Assembly (NCBI GenBank): GCA_005223375.1
Contig: RXOD01004687.1
Coordinates: forward strand, 1 to 19,184
DNA: 19,184 nt
Source of the DNA: Amoebophrya sp. AT5.2
Taxonomy: Eukaryota; Sar; Dinophyceae; Syndiniales; Amoebophryaceae
Direction of reading: 5' to 3'
The notes under the pieces were generated by a model. That model did not search any database, was not told the origin of the DNA, and worked only from the letters and a program-made list of their open reading frames with translations. This document shows positions 1 through 8,940 of this stretch, piece after piece. Positions within the stretch are counted from its first letter, which is position 1, and every line of letters starts with the position of its first letter. Position numbers and translations under genes: made by a program.

Positions 1-3000
1 GGGCCGGCCGACCGCGGGTTCAGGTGGGGAGCAGTAGTCAACGAGGATACGAGACTAGACCTGCTGAAGCCAGTGTCCATCCTGGACGTGTACCGCTTTC
101 ACTGCCACACCTACTCGAATGTCCGGACGCTGATTCGAAGCGGGAAGCTGACGCGGCGGCTGAAGCTGGGGTTTACGGACACGATCCCAACGACCGTTGT
201 CGAGCCCGAGGGCATCCTCTCCGTCCCCGACAAGGAGAGTGAAGACGCAAACTACCCCGGGGGTGCCGGCGTGGTCTGCAACGATGGGCACGGCCTTCTC
301 AGCTACGAGCTGGCGGACGCCGTGCGGCGCGAGCTGGGTTTGGAGTACGTTCCGAGCACATTCCAGCTGCGGTTTGGGAACGGCATCAAGGGGATGTTCA
401 CGGTGTCGAAGCGGATGCGGGGGAAGAAGTTGCAGATCAGCGCCTCGCAGCGGAAGTTCGAGATCGATTGGAAAACTGTGGAAAAACTGCTCCGCACTGT
501 CGAGGTGAAGGCGTGGAGCCCAGAAAAGGTCAAGCCCCTCTCCTCCGGCTTGTCCCACCAGGTCCTGCTGATTCTGGAGGCGCTCGCGCGGAGCAACGGG
601 ACGCTGGAGAAGCTGGAGAAATTCTTGGAGCGCGAGCAGCGGAAGAAGCTGGAGGAGGCGGAAAACCACTTCGAGAACGCGGAACAGCTCCTGACGTCGC
701 TGCCGCGGCACAAGACCTGCGACGCCGACACAAGACTGCTGAAGGAGTTGCTCCGGGCGGGGTTCGAGCTGCACGATGCACCATTTCTCGCGGCCGCCGG
801 CATCGCGTACCACCAGCGGACCGTCGTGGACCGCGCGCTGCGAGACGAGAAGCTGTTCGTGCCCGAGTGCTACCACGTGTATGTTGTCGGCGACGAGGAC
901 GGTCTCCTCGAGCCGCACGAGGCCATTTTCCGCCGCAACTCCGTCGTGCACGACGGTGCCGTTCTCGCGACGCGCATCCCGGCCAACCTCCTGCCGGACG
1001 TCCAGAAGTACCGCTGTCTGTCGGAGGTAGAGATCTTCGAGCGCGCGGAGCGCCTTCTCGGGCGTGGCTTGTCCTACTCTCACGACAACGTGCTGGTGCT
1101 GAGCACGAAGGCGCACCAGTTCGAGGGGAGGACAGGTGTGGACGGTCGGCTCCGGCGCGCGCGGGCGCCCGTGGATCTCAGCAGTGGCGGGGACATGGAC
1201 GGGGACAAGTTTCTGGTGATTTGCTGCGGCGAGTTGGTGGACATGATTCATTGCTGCACGTATTCGGAAGCGGCAGAAGCGCTGATGCTGGCACCTGGTC
1301 AGGCAAAGGGAGAGCAAAATAACCCGTCGATGAAGGCAATATCGGCGGGTCATGCAGGAGTTGCGGGGGGCCGCGGTGCTACTGCCACCAAGGCGTCGCC
1401 ACACGAAACGCACACAAATCGCGCGCTCGTACCTCCACGTGCACCAGAAATATCGACAGGGCTCGATGGCGACATGAAGTGCGCAATCCGCCGGGAAATC
1501 ACGGAGGCGCAGATGTGCCAGAACAAAGTGGGCACCTGGTTTACAGCGTGGAAAGCGTTCGCCGACGCGCTCGGCGCGCAGCATGGGTTTGCCGAAGCAG
1601 CCGGCTGGTGCGCACAGGAGGCGATAGACGGCCGTCTCACCAACAATGTGGAGGACCACGTAATAAGGGTAATCCGGACGCTATGGCACATGACAGAGAG
1701 CTCGGACAACTACGAAGCAAGCGAGACGTCCGCTCGTCCTAGCGGCCGCACCCGCAAAGCAATACTTAAGTTAGTAAGCAACCTCACAGTTGTCACAAGT
1801 AGGAGTGTGGCTTCGGTGGAATCAATTCGATTCCGGCACTCTATTCTTTCAGCCTGTTGCGTAGCTGTCGGCCTCTCGCGATGAGGGTCCACCGAGATGC
1901 ACTTAGCGGGTACCTTTGCCATTTTTGGGGGACGCGACAAGCACCTAAGAGCGCTGGGACCGGGCCGTCTGCCACTGCGGGCGGGGCGTTCGTAGCAGAG
2001 ACTCGGGTAGCGTTGGCTCTATGTACATACTTCAGCATACGGTTACGGCAGAGGCTTCGTAGGTCAAGCTTTCATAGCAGCATTTGGATTCCGGCCGGTA
2101 TGCGCGCGAGACGGGGCAGTACGAGGGGAAAGATCCGGAGCGCATGGAAAGGGACAGGGCGTTGGTGCTGCAGATTTTGAGCAGTAGCGACGCCATGTCT
2201 GGGGGGGCGGTTGGTTCGTGCCCGCCCGCTCTCTCTTCATCGCGGCCGCCATCCTTCAAATTGAAAAAGCCCGACTGGGACAAATCGGCGCTGGGTCTGC
2301 TCCGCAGCGGTGCATCCCCGCGGGATGCCGAAGATTTCTACTACAGGTCCGGCTCCGTCCTCGGCAAGTTGAAGCGCAAAATGCGGGATTACGCGGAGAG
2401 CGGGTTTTTCCGGCGCGTGATGTATAGGGCGTTCGAGTACCAGCTGGCGGGCGACCCGGCCGTGGATCCTTGGTTGACGCCGGCGCATTTCGAGGACGAT
2501 GATCAGGAGAATGTCGCGAAGGAGATGCGGGAGGAGCGCGGCCCAAACTGCGACCTGAAAACGTACTTTGAGCGGGCGGAGCAGAAGAGCGGTTCTAGCA
2601 TGGCGGAAACCTTGTGGACCAGGATGGGATACACGCCGGGCGTATCGCACCTCCGGGACGCGGGCAATCTGCTGTCGCGGTCGCAGTCACAGTCCCACGA
2701 TTCCTTGTCGCTGCGGGGCCAATTTGCGGGCAGTCTTAACGTCGTGGCGGAGGGCGCGGGAGGAACAAGTGCGAAAAACGTAAATGCGTGCAGCACCTCA
2801 ACGAAAGTGGCAGCAGCCGAGCAACGTGGGCAGTTCCACTGCGCGCCACCCATGCAGAATGGCTGGTTTGGCGAACAAATGGTCAGCAGTGAATCCGCTC
2901 GGGGACCGACCCAGAAGAAAGCGCGCGTGGACGGCGAATGCATGAGCGCGCCACCAGCTTTCTCGAATTTTAACGTGCTGGCGTCAACAACATCATCATC

Positions 3001-4075
3001 GACAGCAAATCAATTTCAATTCTCCTCAACTACAGCATCATCCGCGTTTGCATCTGGCAGTGCAGCTCGCTCTCGTTTCCCCAGCGCAGCACTTTTTCCT
3101 GCCAGTGCAGATGCAAGTAGCGCGCCCGTCACTTCTTATCCACCCCCGAACGTCGTACCCGCGAGCCAGGGTGCTATGTTTCTTCCCTCGGCTTCTACTT
3201 CGGCAGGTTTGGCACCGAGCGTTGCGGTCGCGGCCCTCGGCTTTGCTGAACCGCATGAAGAAAGCGTCGAGATGGACGATTCCCGCATGATGGTGAATGA
3301 AACTCTGAACGCGACTGTCGACCTCGACGTGGAGATGGCTGAGCACGTTGCGTCGCAAGAAAGGCCCGGCTACGCGTTTTCGCAAGTTGCTTTGCACGAG
3401 GCGAGCAGCGGCAGCCCGAATTTGTCCTCTGGGACAATGGCGGAAAAAAAGGCGCGCTTTTCGGAGGATCGTCGCCTGAATGCGCACTTTTGCAAGTGGA
3501 TCCCGCAGCAGTTTCGGACGTACTTCCCGCACCGTGATAAGGAGATTTGGGACGCAATCTACACGAAGGTCTCGTGCACTCGTGAAGGAGAAAAACTACA
3601 CGTCCCGCCGAACGACCGGGACCACAAGGCGGAAGAGAGGGCGCGCGCCCAGCTTTTGGACTTGGTCGAGAGCATCGAGGAACGGCGGCGGTCGTGCGCT
3701 AGTTCTAGCACTACCTCTGGCGTGGTGTCTGTTGCGGCTGCGCCTTTTCCCACCACGACACCTGCGCGGAAAAAAACTGGAGCGGGCCAGCGTACTCCTC
3801 TTCTCCCGGTGCCGGAAAAGGATGCTGCAGTCTACATGGCACGTAGGCGAGACCTGCGTCGGTCGGTCGCGGCAGCTTGCTACCGTGCATACATGCAGGT
3901 TGTCGAACGGCGGCGCTTCGACAAGGAGAAGCGGGGGCAGGCACCCAACAACGCGCGGTGGGGGAATTACTACAAAACGATGGCTCGGATTCCCTTCGTC
4001 CTTTTCCAGGACGAGCTGACGGAGATGCGGGGCGTGGAGGGGGGTCGCATTCTGGTGGCAAAGAAATACGCGTGA
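1..4075 (+). CDS. Cellular RNA-dependent RNA polymerase (RDR/QDE-1 family), 5' partial
   Basis: Eukaryotic RDRs copy single-stranded RNA into double-stranded RNA that feeds small-RNA silencing. Frame 1 is open from base 1, so the N terminus lies outside the window; an acceptor-like CAG|GTG at 21-26 could also start an exon. Family landmarks in order: DGHGLLSYELADAV, then FQLRFGNGIKGMFTV and LQISASQRKFE (about 280-460), GDEDGLLEPHEAIF (about 890-927), and SGGDMDGDKF with the catalytic DxDGD at 1192-1206. The DGD motif is normally followed by a few residues and WD; here those positions read CC. The first exon probably ends near 1659 and the frame resumes near 2078-2081. YRSGSVLGKLKRKM (about 2340-2385) matches the conserved 'YRS..iLGkLyR' element, and the tail around ACYRAYMQVVE through FVLFQDELTEMR resembles the family C terminus. 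Between them lies a Ser/Ala/Thr-rich, probably disordered stretch (about 2640-3430). The stop is TGA 4073-4075. Family assignment is firm; the splice sites are not. Confidence 0.92.
1660..2080 (+). other. Putative intron of the RDR gene (boundaries provisional)
   Basis: The upstream RDR exon is in frame 1 and the downstream exon in frame 2, so an interruption is required. A GT donor at 1660 (after GAG GAC CAC) and an AG acceptor at 2079-2080 (or 2076-2077) are both phase 0 and restore the frame. A second GT at 1669 is also in phase. Alternatively, the 8-base direct repeat GCGAGACG at 1721-1728 and 2106-2113 could mark the ends: removing the 385 bases between the copies also restores the frame. 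A 9-bp inverted repeat (CTACGAAGC at 1710-1718, GCTTCGTAG at 2054-2062) lies near those ends. Transcript data would decide between the models. Confidence 0.6.
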
Positions 4076-4802
4076 CGAAGCCAAGTCTGAAGAGTTCAAG
4101 TAGGTCTCATGAGACTTAGGCCGTGCTGCGCGGCGTAAGTGAGAAGTTGACTTGGATGTCTGTCATGCAGACACGTTTTGGTGGATATGTCGACGTCCGC
4201 GTGGTGGCTCGACTTCCGCGTGATCGGAACCTTGGCAGCCACATCGATCACAAAACGAAAACAACGTGAGGCTCCTCAGGCCGCTTCTTTTCTTCTCCCG
4301 GAATCGTCGCGACAAAGCGTGGCTGATCTCGTGATCTTCGTCCGAAAACTCTCAGGAGGTCGTGATCTCTGGTCAAGGTGCGTGTGTAAGAAGTCGAGAA
4401 CGAGATATCTCTTGTAGACATCAAGTTGCTACAATATATAAAGCTGCCCCATCATGCGATCCCATTCGTTCTACTTCGCAGGGCTACGTAAAACTTGAAT
4501 CGTGAATAACAATCCGATCATGGTAATGTAGACTTCAGAATAAGAAAAAACTCCTGTATTTTGAACGAAGCGCGACTTCAACTATAACATTGTACGTAGG
4601 TGCCGCGTTATCTGTTGCTTTGCCTTTTTGAGGGTACACCACGACGACAAAGAAAGTACCTCGGCCCTGGCATCACTTGCTTCTTGCGTGGCCTATTGTA
4701 GAATCTCACCTCAACCACAACCACGTAGAACCAAAGAAATTCAAGATAAAAAAAAAAAAGAATCAGACCAACGTGTGCTGCTTGACCGATCAAGCCGAAC
4801 CC
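4076..4802. other. Intergenic spacer between RDR and OTU genes
   Basis: No convincing coding region was seen. The spacer holds a perfect 12-bp palindrome (GTCTCATGAGAC, 4104-4115) just after the RDR stop, a small TGTCTG/CAGACA hairpin at about 4157-4174, two copies of TCGTGATCT (about 4328 and 4361), a TATA-like element near 4435 and an A12 run at 4748-4759, 43 bases before the OTU start. It presumably contains the RDR 3' UTR and the OTU promoter and 5' UTR. A short open frame around 4187-4417 has no recognisable features. Confidence 0.6.
4435..4443 (+). promoter_or_regulatory. TATA-like element upstream of the OTU gene
   Basis: TATATAAAG fits a TATA-box consensus and is co-oriented with the OTU gene, but it lies about 360 bases before the ATG in an AT-rich spacer. 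Core dinoflagellates are reported to use TTTT-type elements instead, so this may be chance. Confidence 0.2.
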
Positions 4803-6863
4803 ATGTCGAACATTTCCGGGCGGCGCTGTACGCTCATTTCGGCGGCGGCGAATGCAGCGGCGTTGGCGTCGTTCGGTGGATCCACTTGTTATGCGGCAAA
4901 AGCTGCGAAGGCCAAGGCCCGCAAGTCGGGGGGCCGGAAGTCCGTTGGTCTTGGTGCTGGCCGTGGCGACTTTGTTTCTGCGCCGAATGGAAACGAAGTA
5001 GACTGGGGCGCTACTAGTTCTGCTGGCTCCACTTCTGCCGGGTCGAGCAGGAGCGGATCCTCCTCGTCTCTCGACGGGTCGAGCAGCGCATCGTCTCCTC
5101 GCAGCAGCAGCTTCGTCAGCGACGCGCAAGCTGCGGGACCGTCAGCCGCGGACGCGGTGTCCTCGTCGGCAGCAGATATCGATAGTGGTTTTCCGTACTG
5201 GGAAATTATGCCGCCTGGAGCAGCAGCCCCTCCAACGACCGGCGCGGGCGCAGGGGCATCCGGGTTCTTCCCTGCGGTCGTCGAGCAGTGGTGGCACAGC
5301 AGACCCTTTCAAATGCAGACGATCGGCGATTTTGATTTTTCTGCTTGGAGGGAGACCGCGGCGGGGCTGAAAGGTGTCGCGAGGAAAAAGCGGCGCATGG
5401 CGAGCCAGTTGCGTGCGAATGTCGTTAGGCGGCTTCAGGACGGGGACTGGCAGCGCTTTGCCCCGACGTGGCCGCTGCGCTTCCTTCCAGGTCTCGACGG
5501 AGACGCCGAAATCGCGCACATTTGTACTTTTTTCGAGGGGCACGTCATCCTCGAACAGGGCGGGGGCCGCAGCGGGTTTGACTGTCGGGAAACCCTGGAA
5601 CGCGAGCAACAACTTGACGTCAGCCTTCGGGGCGTGATCCGGTACATGACGGAGGGCCCTGTTCTTGCGACCGACCTCGAGGCGCGGGTCGCGGGCGCCG
5701 TGCTCGGCTTTCATGCCGACGTGTTCCGCCTGACCGAGCGCGGCCGCACGAAGCTGGGTGCGCTGCGCGCCACTGGCTGGGAAAGCGTTCTGGAGGCGCC
5801 GGCCGCGATCCATCCCCAAACAAATGCAGAAGCTCGTTTCAGCAATTATTTCGAGAGGGACGTCGCACCACACGACGACCACGACCAGACGCACTTGAAG
5901 CAACTGGTGGCAGAAGCGCACAGTCCTCAAGGTCCGACGCAGGATCCGGCGCAAGAGCGGATTGCTACGTACCGGCTGCTACGGGACCCGGCCGTGGACG
6001 GGGGCTACTCGGCGCTCCGCCCGCGGCGGTTCGCTCCCGCACCCCACTATTGGGAGGTTTGGGACGTTCCGGGGGACGGGTCGTGCTTCTTCCACGCACT
6101 CATCGACCAGCTGCTGCACAACAGCCTGATACCCGTCGAGGTCTTGAGCGATGCACTAAAGGCCCTCGCGGTCGCTCAGCATGGCGGAGGGGACGCTCCA
6201 ATCGAAAACGAGCGAGCGGCGCTGCTGGCGCAGGCGCGGGTGCTGCGGGAGGCGGTGGTGAATCAGATCAAGCGCTACTGGGACGGCCACGAGTTCTGGC
6301 AGCTCCGGCTGCTGCCGAACGAGGACGAGGGCGAGGTGGACGCCATTTGCAATCATTTCTATCCCAGAGGTACGGGGGCCATCGGTGGTGCGGGCATCGG
6401 GGACGGGGACATGGAGGATGCGAACAAAGAATGCAAGGAGCGCTTAAAGAGCGGGGAGAGGCAGCTCTCGAAGGAGGAGTTTGTCATGTACATGGCCTTT
6501 GACAAGTCGTTCGCGACGCACTTCGAAGCGCAGGTTTTGGCGGATATATTGAACCTGCGCCTGGACATCTGGCGGCTCAAGCCGGACGGCCGGGCTGAAC
6601 TGGACCGGCAGCGTAGCGATGGGCGGGAGCTGCTGGAACTGCACACGGACTGGGACGGGCGCGAGACCTTTTTCGAGCGCAGCCAGCCGCTCGACGGAAA
6701 GTTCCTGCACGAGACCTTCAGGCAGGATCCCAATCTTCAGGCGAGAGGACGAGAACCGGCAGGGGAAGGAGACGAACTTCCCGTGGCGTTTCTAGTGCAC
6801 ACGGGGAACCACTACATGTCGCTGCGGCACCCGAGCCTGCGAAGGGGGACCAGACCGGAATGA
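4803..6863 (+). CDS. OTU-family cysteine protease with an upstream pseudo-OTU copy
   Basis: OTU proteases cleave ubiquitin or ubiquitin-like conjugates. The product is 686 aa, without an evident intron. The first in-frame ATG (4803) was chosen because upstream frame opening uses no ATG and crosses an A12 run. Residues 1-35 (MSNISGRRCTLISAAANAAA...) resemble a signal or organelle-targeting peptide, followed by a Lys/Arg-rich then Ser/Gly-rich linker. The C-terminal half has the catalytic motif VPGDGSCFFHAL (D425, C428) and the partner histidine in HTGNHYMSL (H670), with the OTU core between. Residues about 203-330 resemble about 480-610 of the active domain (LRxxVV, LRxLP, ICxxF, YM...AT..EA.V, D[VI][FW]RL...GR..L), so an OTU-like domain appears duplicated. 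In the first copy the Cys motif reads IGDFDFSAW, without Cys. Family and active site are seen directly; the subcellular site and substrate are unknown. Confidence 0.87.
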   Translation: MSNISGRRCTLISAAANAAALASFGGSTCYAAKAAKAKARKSGGRKSVGLGAGRGDFVSAPNGNEVDWGATSSAGSTSAGSSRSGSSSSLDGSSSASSPRSSSFVSDAQAAGPSAADAVSSSAADIDSGFPYWEIMPPGAAAPPTTGAGAGASGFFPAVVEQWWHSRPFQMQTIGDFDFSAWRETAAGLKGVARKKRRMASQLRANVVRRLQDGDWQRFAPTWPLRFLPGLDGDAEIAHICTFFEGHVILEQGGGRSGFDCRETLEREQQLDVSLRGVIRYMTEGPVLATDLEARVAGAVLGFHADVFRLTERGRTKLGALRATGWESVLEAPAAIHPQTNAEARFSNYFERDVAPHDDHDQTHLKQLVAEAHSPQGPTQDPAQERIATYRLLRDPAVDGGYSALRPRRFAPAPHYWEVWDVPGDGSCFFHALIDQLLHNSLIPVEVLSDALKALAVAQHGGGDAPIENERAALLAQARVLREAVVNQIKRYWDGHEFWQLRLLPNEDEGEVDAICNHFYPRGTGAIGGAGIGDGDMEDANKECKERLKSGERQLSKEEFVMYMAFDKSFATHFEAQVLADILNLRLDIWRLKPDGRAELDRQRSDGRELLELHTDWDGRETFFERSQPLDGKFLHETFRQDPNLQARGREPAGEGDELPVAFLVHTGNHYMSLRHPSLRRGTRPE

Positions 6864-7663
6864 AATACTTAAAATGAAGGCCGACCTCAGAACCACCGAG
6901 TGCGTCCCGATACGAGGCAGATAAAATAAAAGGAGCTGGAGGGAGATACGGAATAAACGAAGAGCGAGCGTTCAGATCTAGTGAACTGTCGTGGCAACAT
7001 CTTCGTTATATACCGGTGCATCAACGCTGGAGGTGGAGCCTGCTCCTGCTTTGACCGTCAGTCCTTGCTGTTTTGGGGGTAGCTTCCTCCGCTGCGGTTG
7101 CACTCCGCCGCAGTATGCTGCTATTGCCGTACTTTCTCAAGAAGTAGAAACAGTGTACTCGTTCTCGAGGCCGTTTCTGATTGGGAGTACTTTCACCTGA
7201 TGCTATGGCGAGAGAAGCAGCACAGCAGGCCTATGCGAATTATAATTGAAAAAGATACTTCGAGGAAAAACCTGAGCTATACCGCTGCAGAGACCGGTTA
7301 TAGACAAGCGCGATACCAATTGTTTGTGCAAATATTATGAAGTGGTTGATCGAGATCGCATTTGTCGCGAGCGCGACGCGCCGCCACCCGCTCAACCACT
7401 TCTTTGTTTTGTGTTTGTTCTGAGGGTCGTGTTGAGCCTCGCGAGGCGGCACAGGCTTGGAATCGTTGAGCGAGCAATCTTTTCCTCATCTGCAAGTGAG
7501 TCAATGCCTCCCCCGCTTTTCGCGGCGTGCTGAAATTTCTTGCAGCACGCCAAGGAATCAGGTGCCTTTTTTGCCTGTGTCTGTGACCGAAGTACGGTTG
7601 AAAAAGAAGTAGCGCCAACAGAATTGCTATTGCTTTGCGTAGCGCCTCGTAGCCACTATCCGC
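6864..7663. other. Intergenic spacer between OTU and myristoyl-type gene
   Basis: No supported gene. It begins with the AATAAA-containing OTU 3' UTR. An imperfect hairpin (CTATACCG ... CCGGTTATAG, about 7278-7303) lies in the middle. Several 60-80 codon open frames exist, but all lack a recognisable domain and the longest in the first part begins with GTG rather than ATG. The promoter and 5' UTR of the gene starting at 7664 should lie in the last part. Confidence 0.55.
6925..6930 (+). promoter_or_regulatory. Candidate polyadenylation signal of the OTU gene
   Basis: AATAAA occurs within ATAAAATAAAAGG, 62 bases after the OTU stop codon, a typical distance for a eukaryotic poly(A) signal. Whether this lineage uses AATAAA is not known. 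Confidence 0.4.
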
Positions 7664-8940
7664 ATGGGGGCCTGGTTTAGTTCATGTGGGGAGGAGCCGG
7701 GGCATCGCTGCGGGAACGGCGTCTGCAGTGCGCCCGATCAAGGCGAGGACCTTTCTTCTCCGGCTGCTGCGCGCTTCGAGAGCGGCACGGGGCGTTCCCC
7801 CTCGACAAACAGCCAGCCCGCTTTCATGCGGACGGGTATCACGACCGCGGCCGCCACCAATAAAAAGCAGTTGACTCTTGCTCAGAAGTACTCACACGAG
7901 GACCTACGCTACATGATGGCCCTCCAAAGCTTCCGCGCTGCATACGCGGCGCCACCTGCGTACGCCGCACCCGCACCGGATGGCTCGGCGTACGCGATTG
8001 GGTTCGTCTGCGCATTTGTGCTTCATTTGATGACCTGGGACTGGTGTTCAGTTGTCCGTCTGGGCCTGGTGATGTACAATTCATTGATGTAAATTGAGTA
8101 TTTAGTAGTGTCCCCATGCTCCTACAGATGCACTTTTTATCATCGATCCACACTTGTTAATCGTCCACCAGGTGATCCATCGTGATCGATTCTATGCTGA
8201 GAGTCTCGTAAACTCGTTGAAGCATCTTGTACCTCGACAATCCATGCGATACCAGCTCCACGCCTTTGCGCGGGTTGCTCGAGCCAGAGACGAACCCAAT
8301 CGCGTACGCCGGATCCTGCAGGAAGGACCGTATGGGTGGCTCCGTGGCGAGTCTCCTTGCCACGCAGGAAGACACCGGCGTGTTCTTCATTAAAACTGGG
8401 ATCGTCCCAGGCAGCTACAGCGCACCGGTCCCGCCGCCGGGCGCGAAGGTCTTCCCGACGTCGCCCGACATTCACCGGGGGAGTCACTTATTCTACCATG
8501 CCAGCAATTACGCGCCACCAGGCGCTGGACCCCATCAATTTTCCTCGTCCTACGGAGGCGGAGCAGCAGGGGGCGGCGGCAATTACAGCTTCAACGTGGG
8601 GGCAGTCTCGGTGCCCAATCCTGCGTCACTGGGGGGCGGCAGCACGGCGGTGGAGAAGATTAACAATTGCGGCGGATGGTCGCCCGGCATGGAGCGGTTC
8701 TCACCCGGCATGGAGTTTCGCAGCAGCGACTTCCGTTCGCCAGGTGGGGGCGGCGTCTCCAACAGCAACTCGGGGCTCTTCGCGCCCATGCCAGACTTCG
8801 TCCAGCACGACAGTGCAGCGGGAAAAGCGGAGCAGCGCCGCTCCCTGCGAAGCCGCACTCCCGGCAGGAGCGCAAACTCGGTTGCAGTAATCTACGCCCC
8901 GGACGCCGGCGCGGCAGTTGTGACCTTATCGACTAAGTGA
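7664..8940 (+). CDS. Unrecognised protein with N-myristoylation-type start, two exons
   Basis: No family was recognised. Preferred model: exon 1 7664-7989 and exon 2 8322-8940, joined in phase 2 with GT-AG ends (314 aa); a donor at 7960 is also in frame and would give 304 aa. The N terminus MGAWFSSCGEE has G2 and S6 as in N-myristoylation sites, plus C8 as a possible palmitoylation site, suggesting membrane association. Later come an Ala/Pro-rich stretch (AAYAAPPAYAAPAP), PGSYSAPVPPPGA, a Gly-rich segment (GGGAAGGGGNYSF), the near repeat SPGMERF/SPGMEFR, and a basic RSLRSRTPGRS segment. Most of it is probably disordered. Without splicing, exon 1 would run to a stop at 8090-8092 and a second ATG at 8332 (MGGSVASLL) would open the downstream frame, so two separate small genes remain possible. 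Confidence 0.55.
7986..8311. repeat. Introner-like intron body with 24-bp terminal inverted repeats
   Basis: The left arm 7986-8009 (CGGCGTACGCGATTGG...) is the exact reverse complement of the right arm 8288-8311 (...CCAATCGCGTACGCCG), 24 of 24 bases. The candidate 5' splice site (GT at 7990) sits inside the left arm, and the 3' AG (8320-8321) is ten bases beyond the right arm. A 10-base direct repeat GCGTACGCCG occurs at 7958-7967 and 8302-8311, and CCGGAT at 7976-7981 and 8309-8314. Removing the DNA between the 10-base repeats keeps the frame. Terminal inverted plus flanking direct repeats are the structure described for introners, introns derived from non-autonomous DNA transposons. No transposase gene is present here. 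Confidence 0.7.

Noticed and set aside
55..1659. 534-codon open frame on the minus strand opposite the RDR exon
   Set aside because: It is the antisense shadow of GC-rich RDR coding sequence; the plus-strand frame contains the conserved catalytic motif.
1857..2180. Open frame within the RDR intron region
   Set aside because: It overlaps the intron and the start of the next RDR exon in a different frame; no RDR landmark appears in it.
4178..4417. 79-codon frame in the spacer before the OTU gene
   Set aside because: It opens without ATG, has no recognisable features, and overlaps probable UTR or promoter sequence.
8157..8390. Minus-strand frame sharing AYAIGFV with plus-strand exon 1 of the 7664 gene
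   Set aside because: The shared peptide is explained by the exact 24-bp inverted repeat, not by a second gene.
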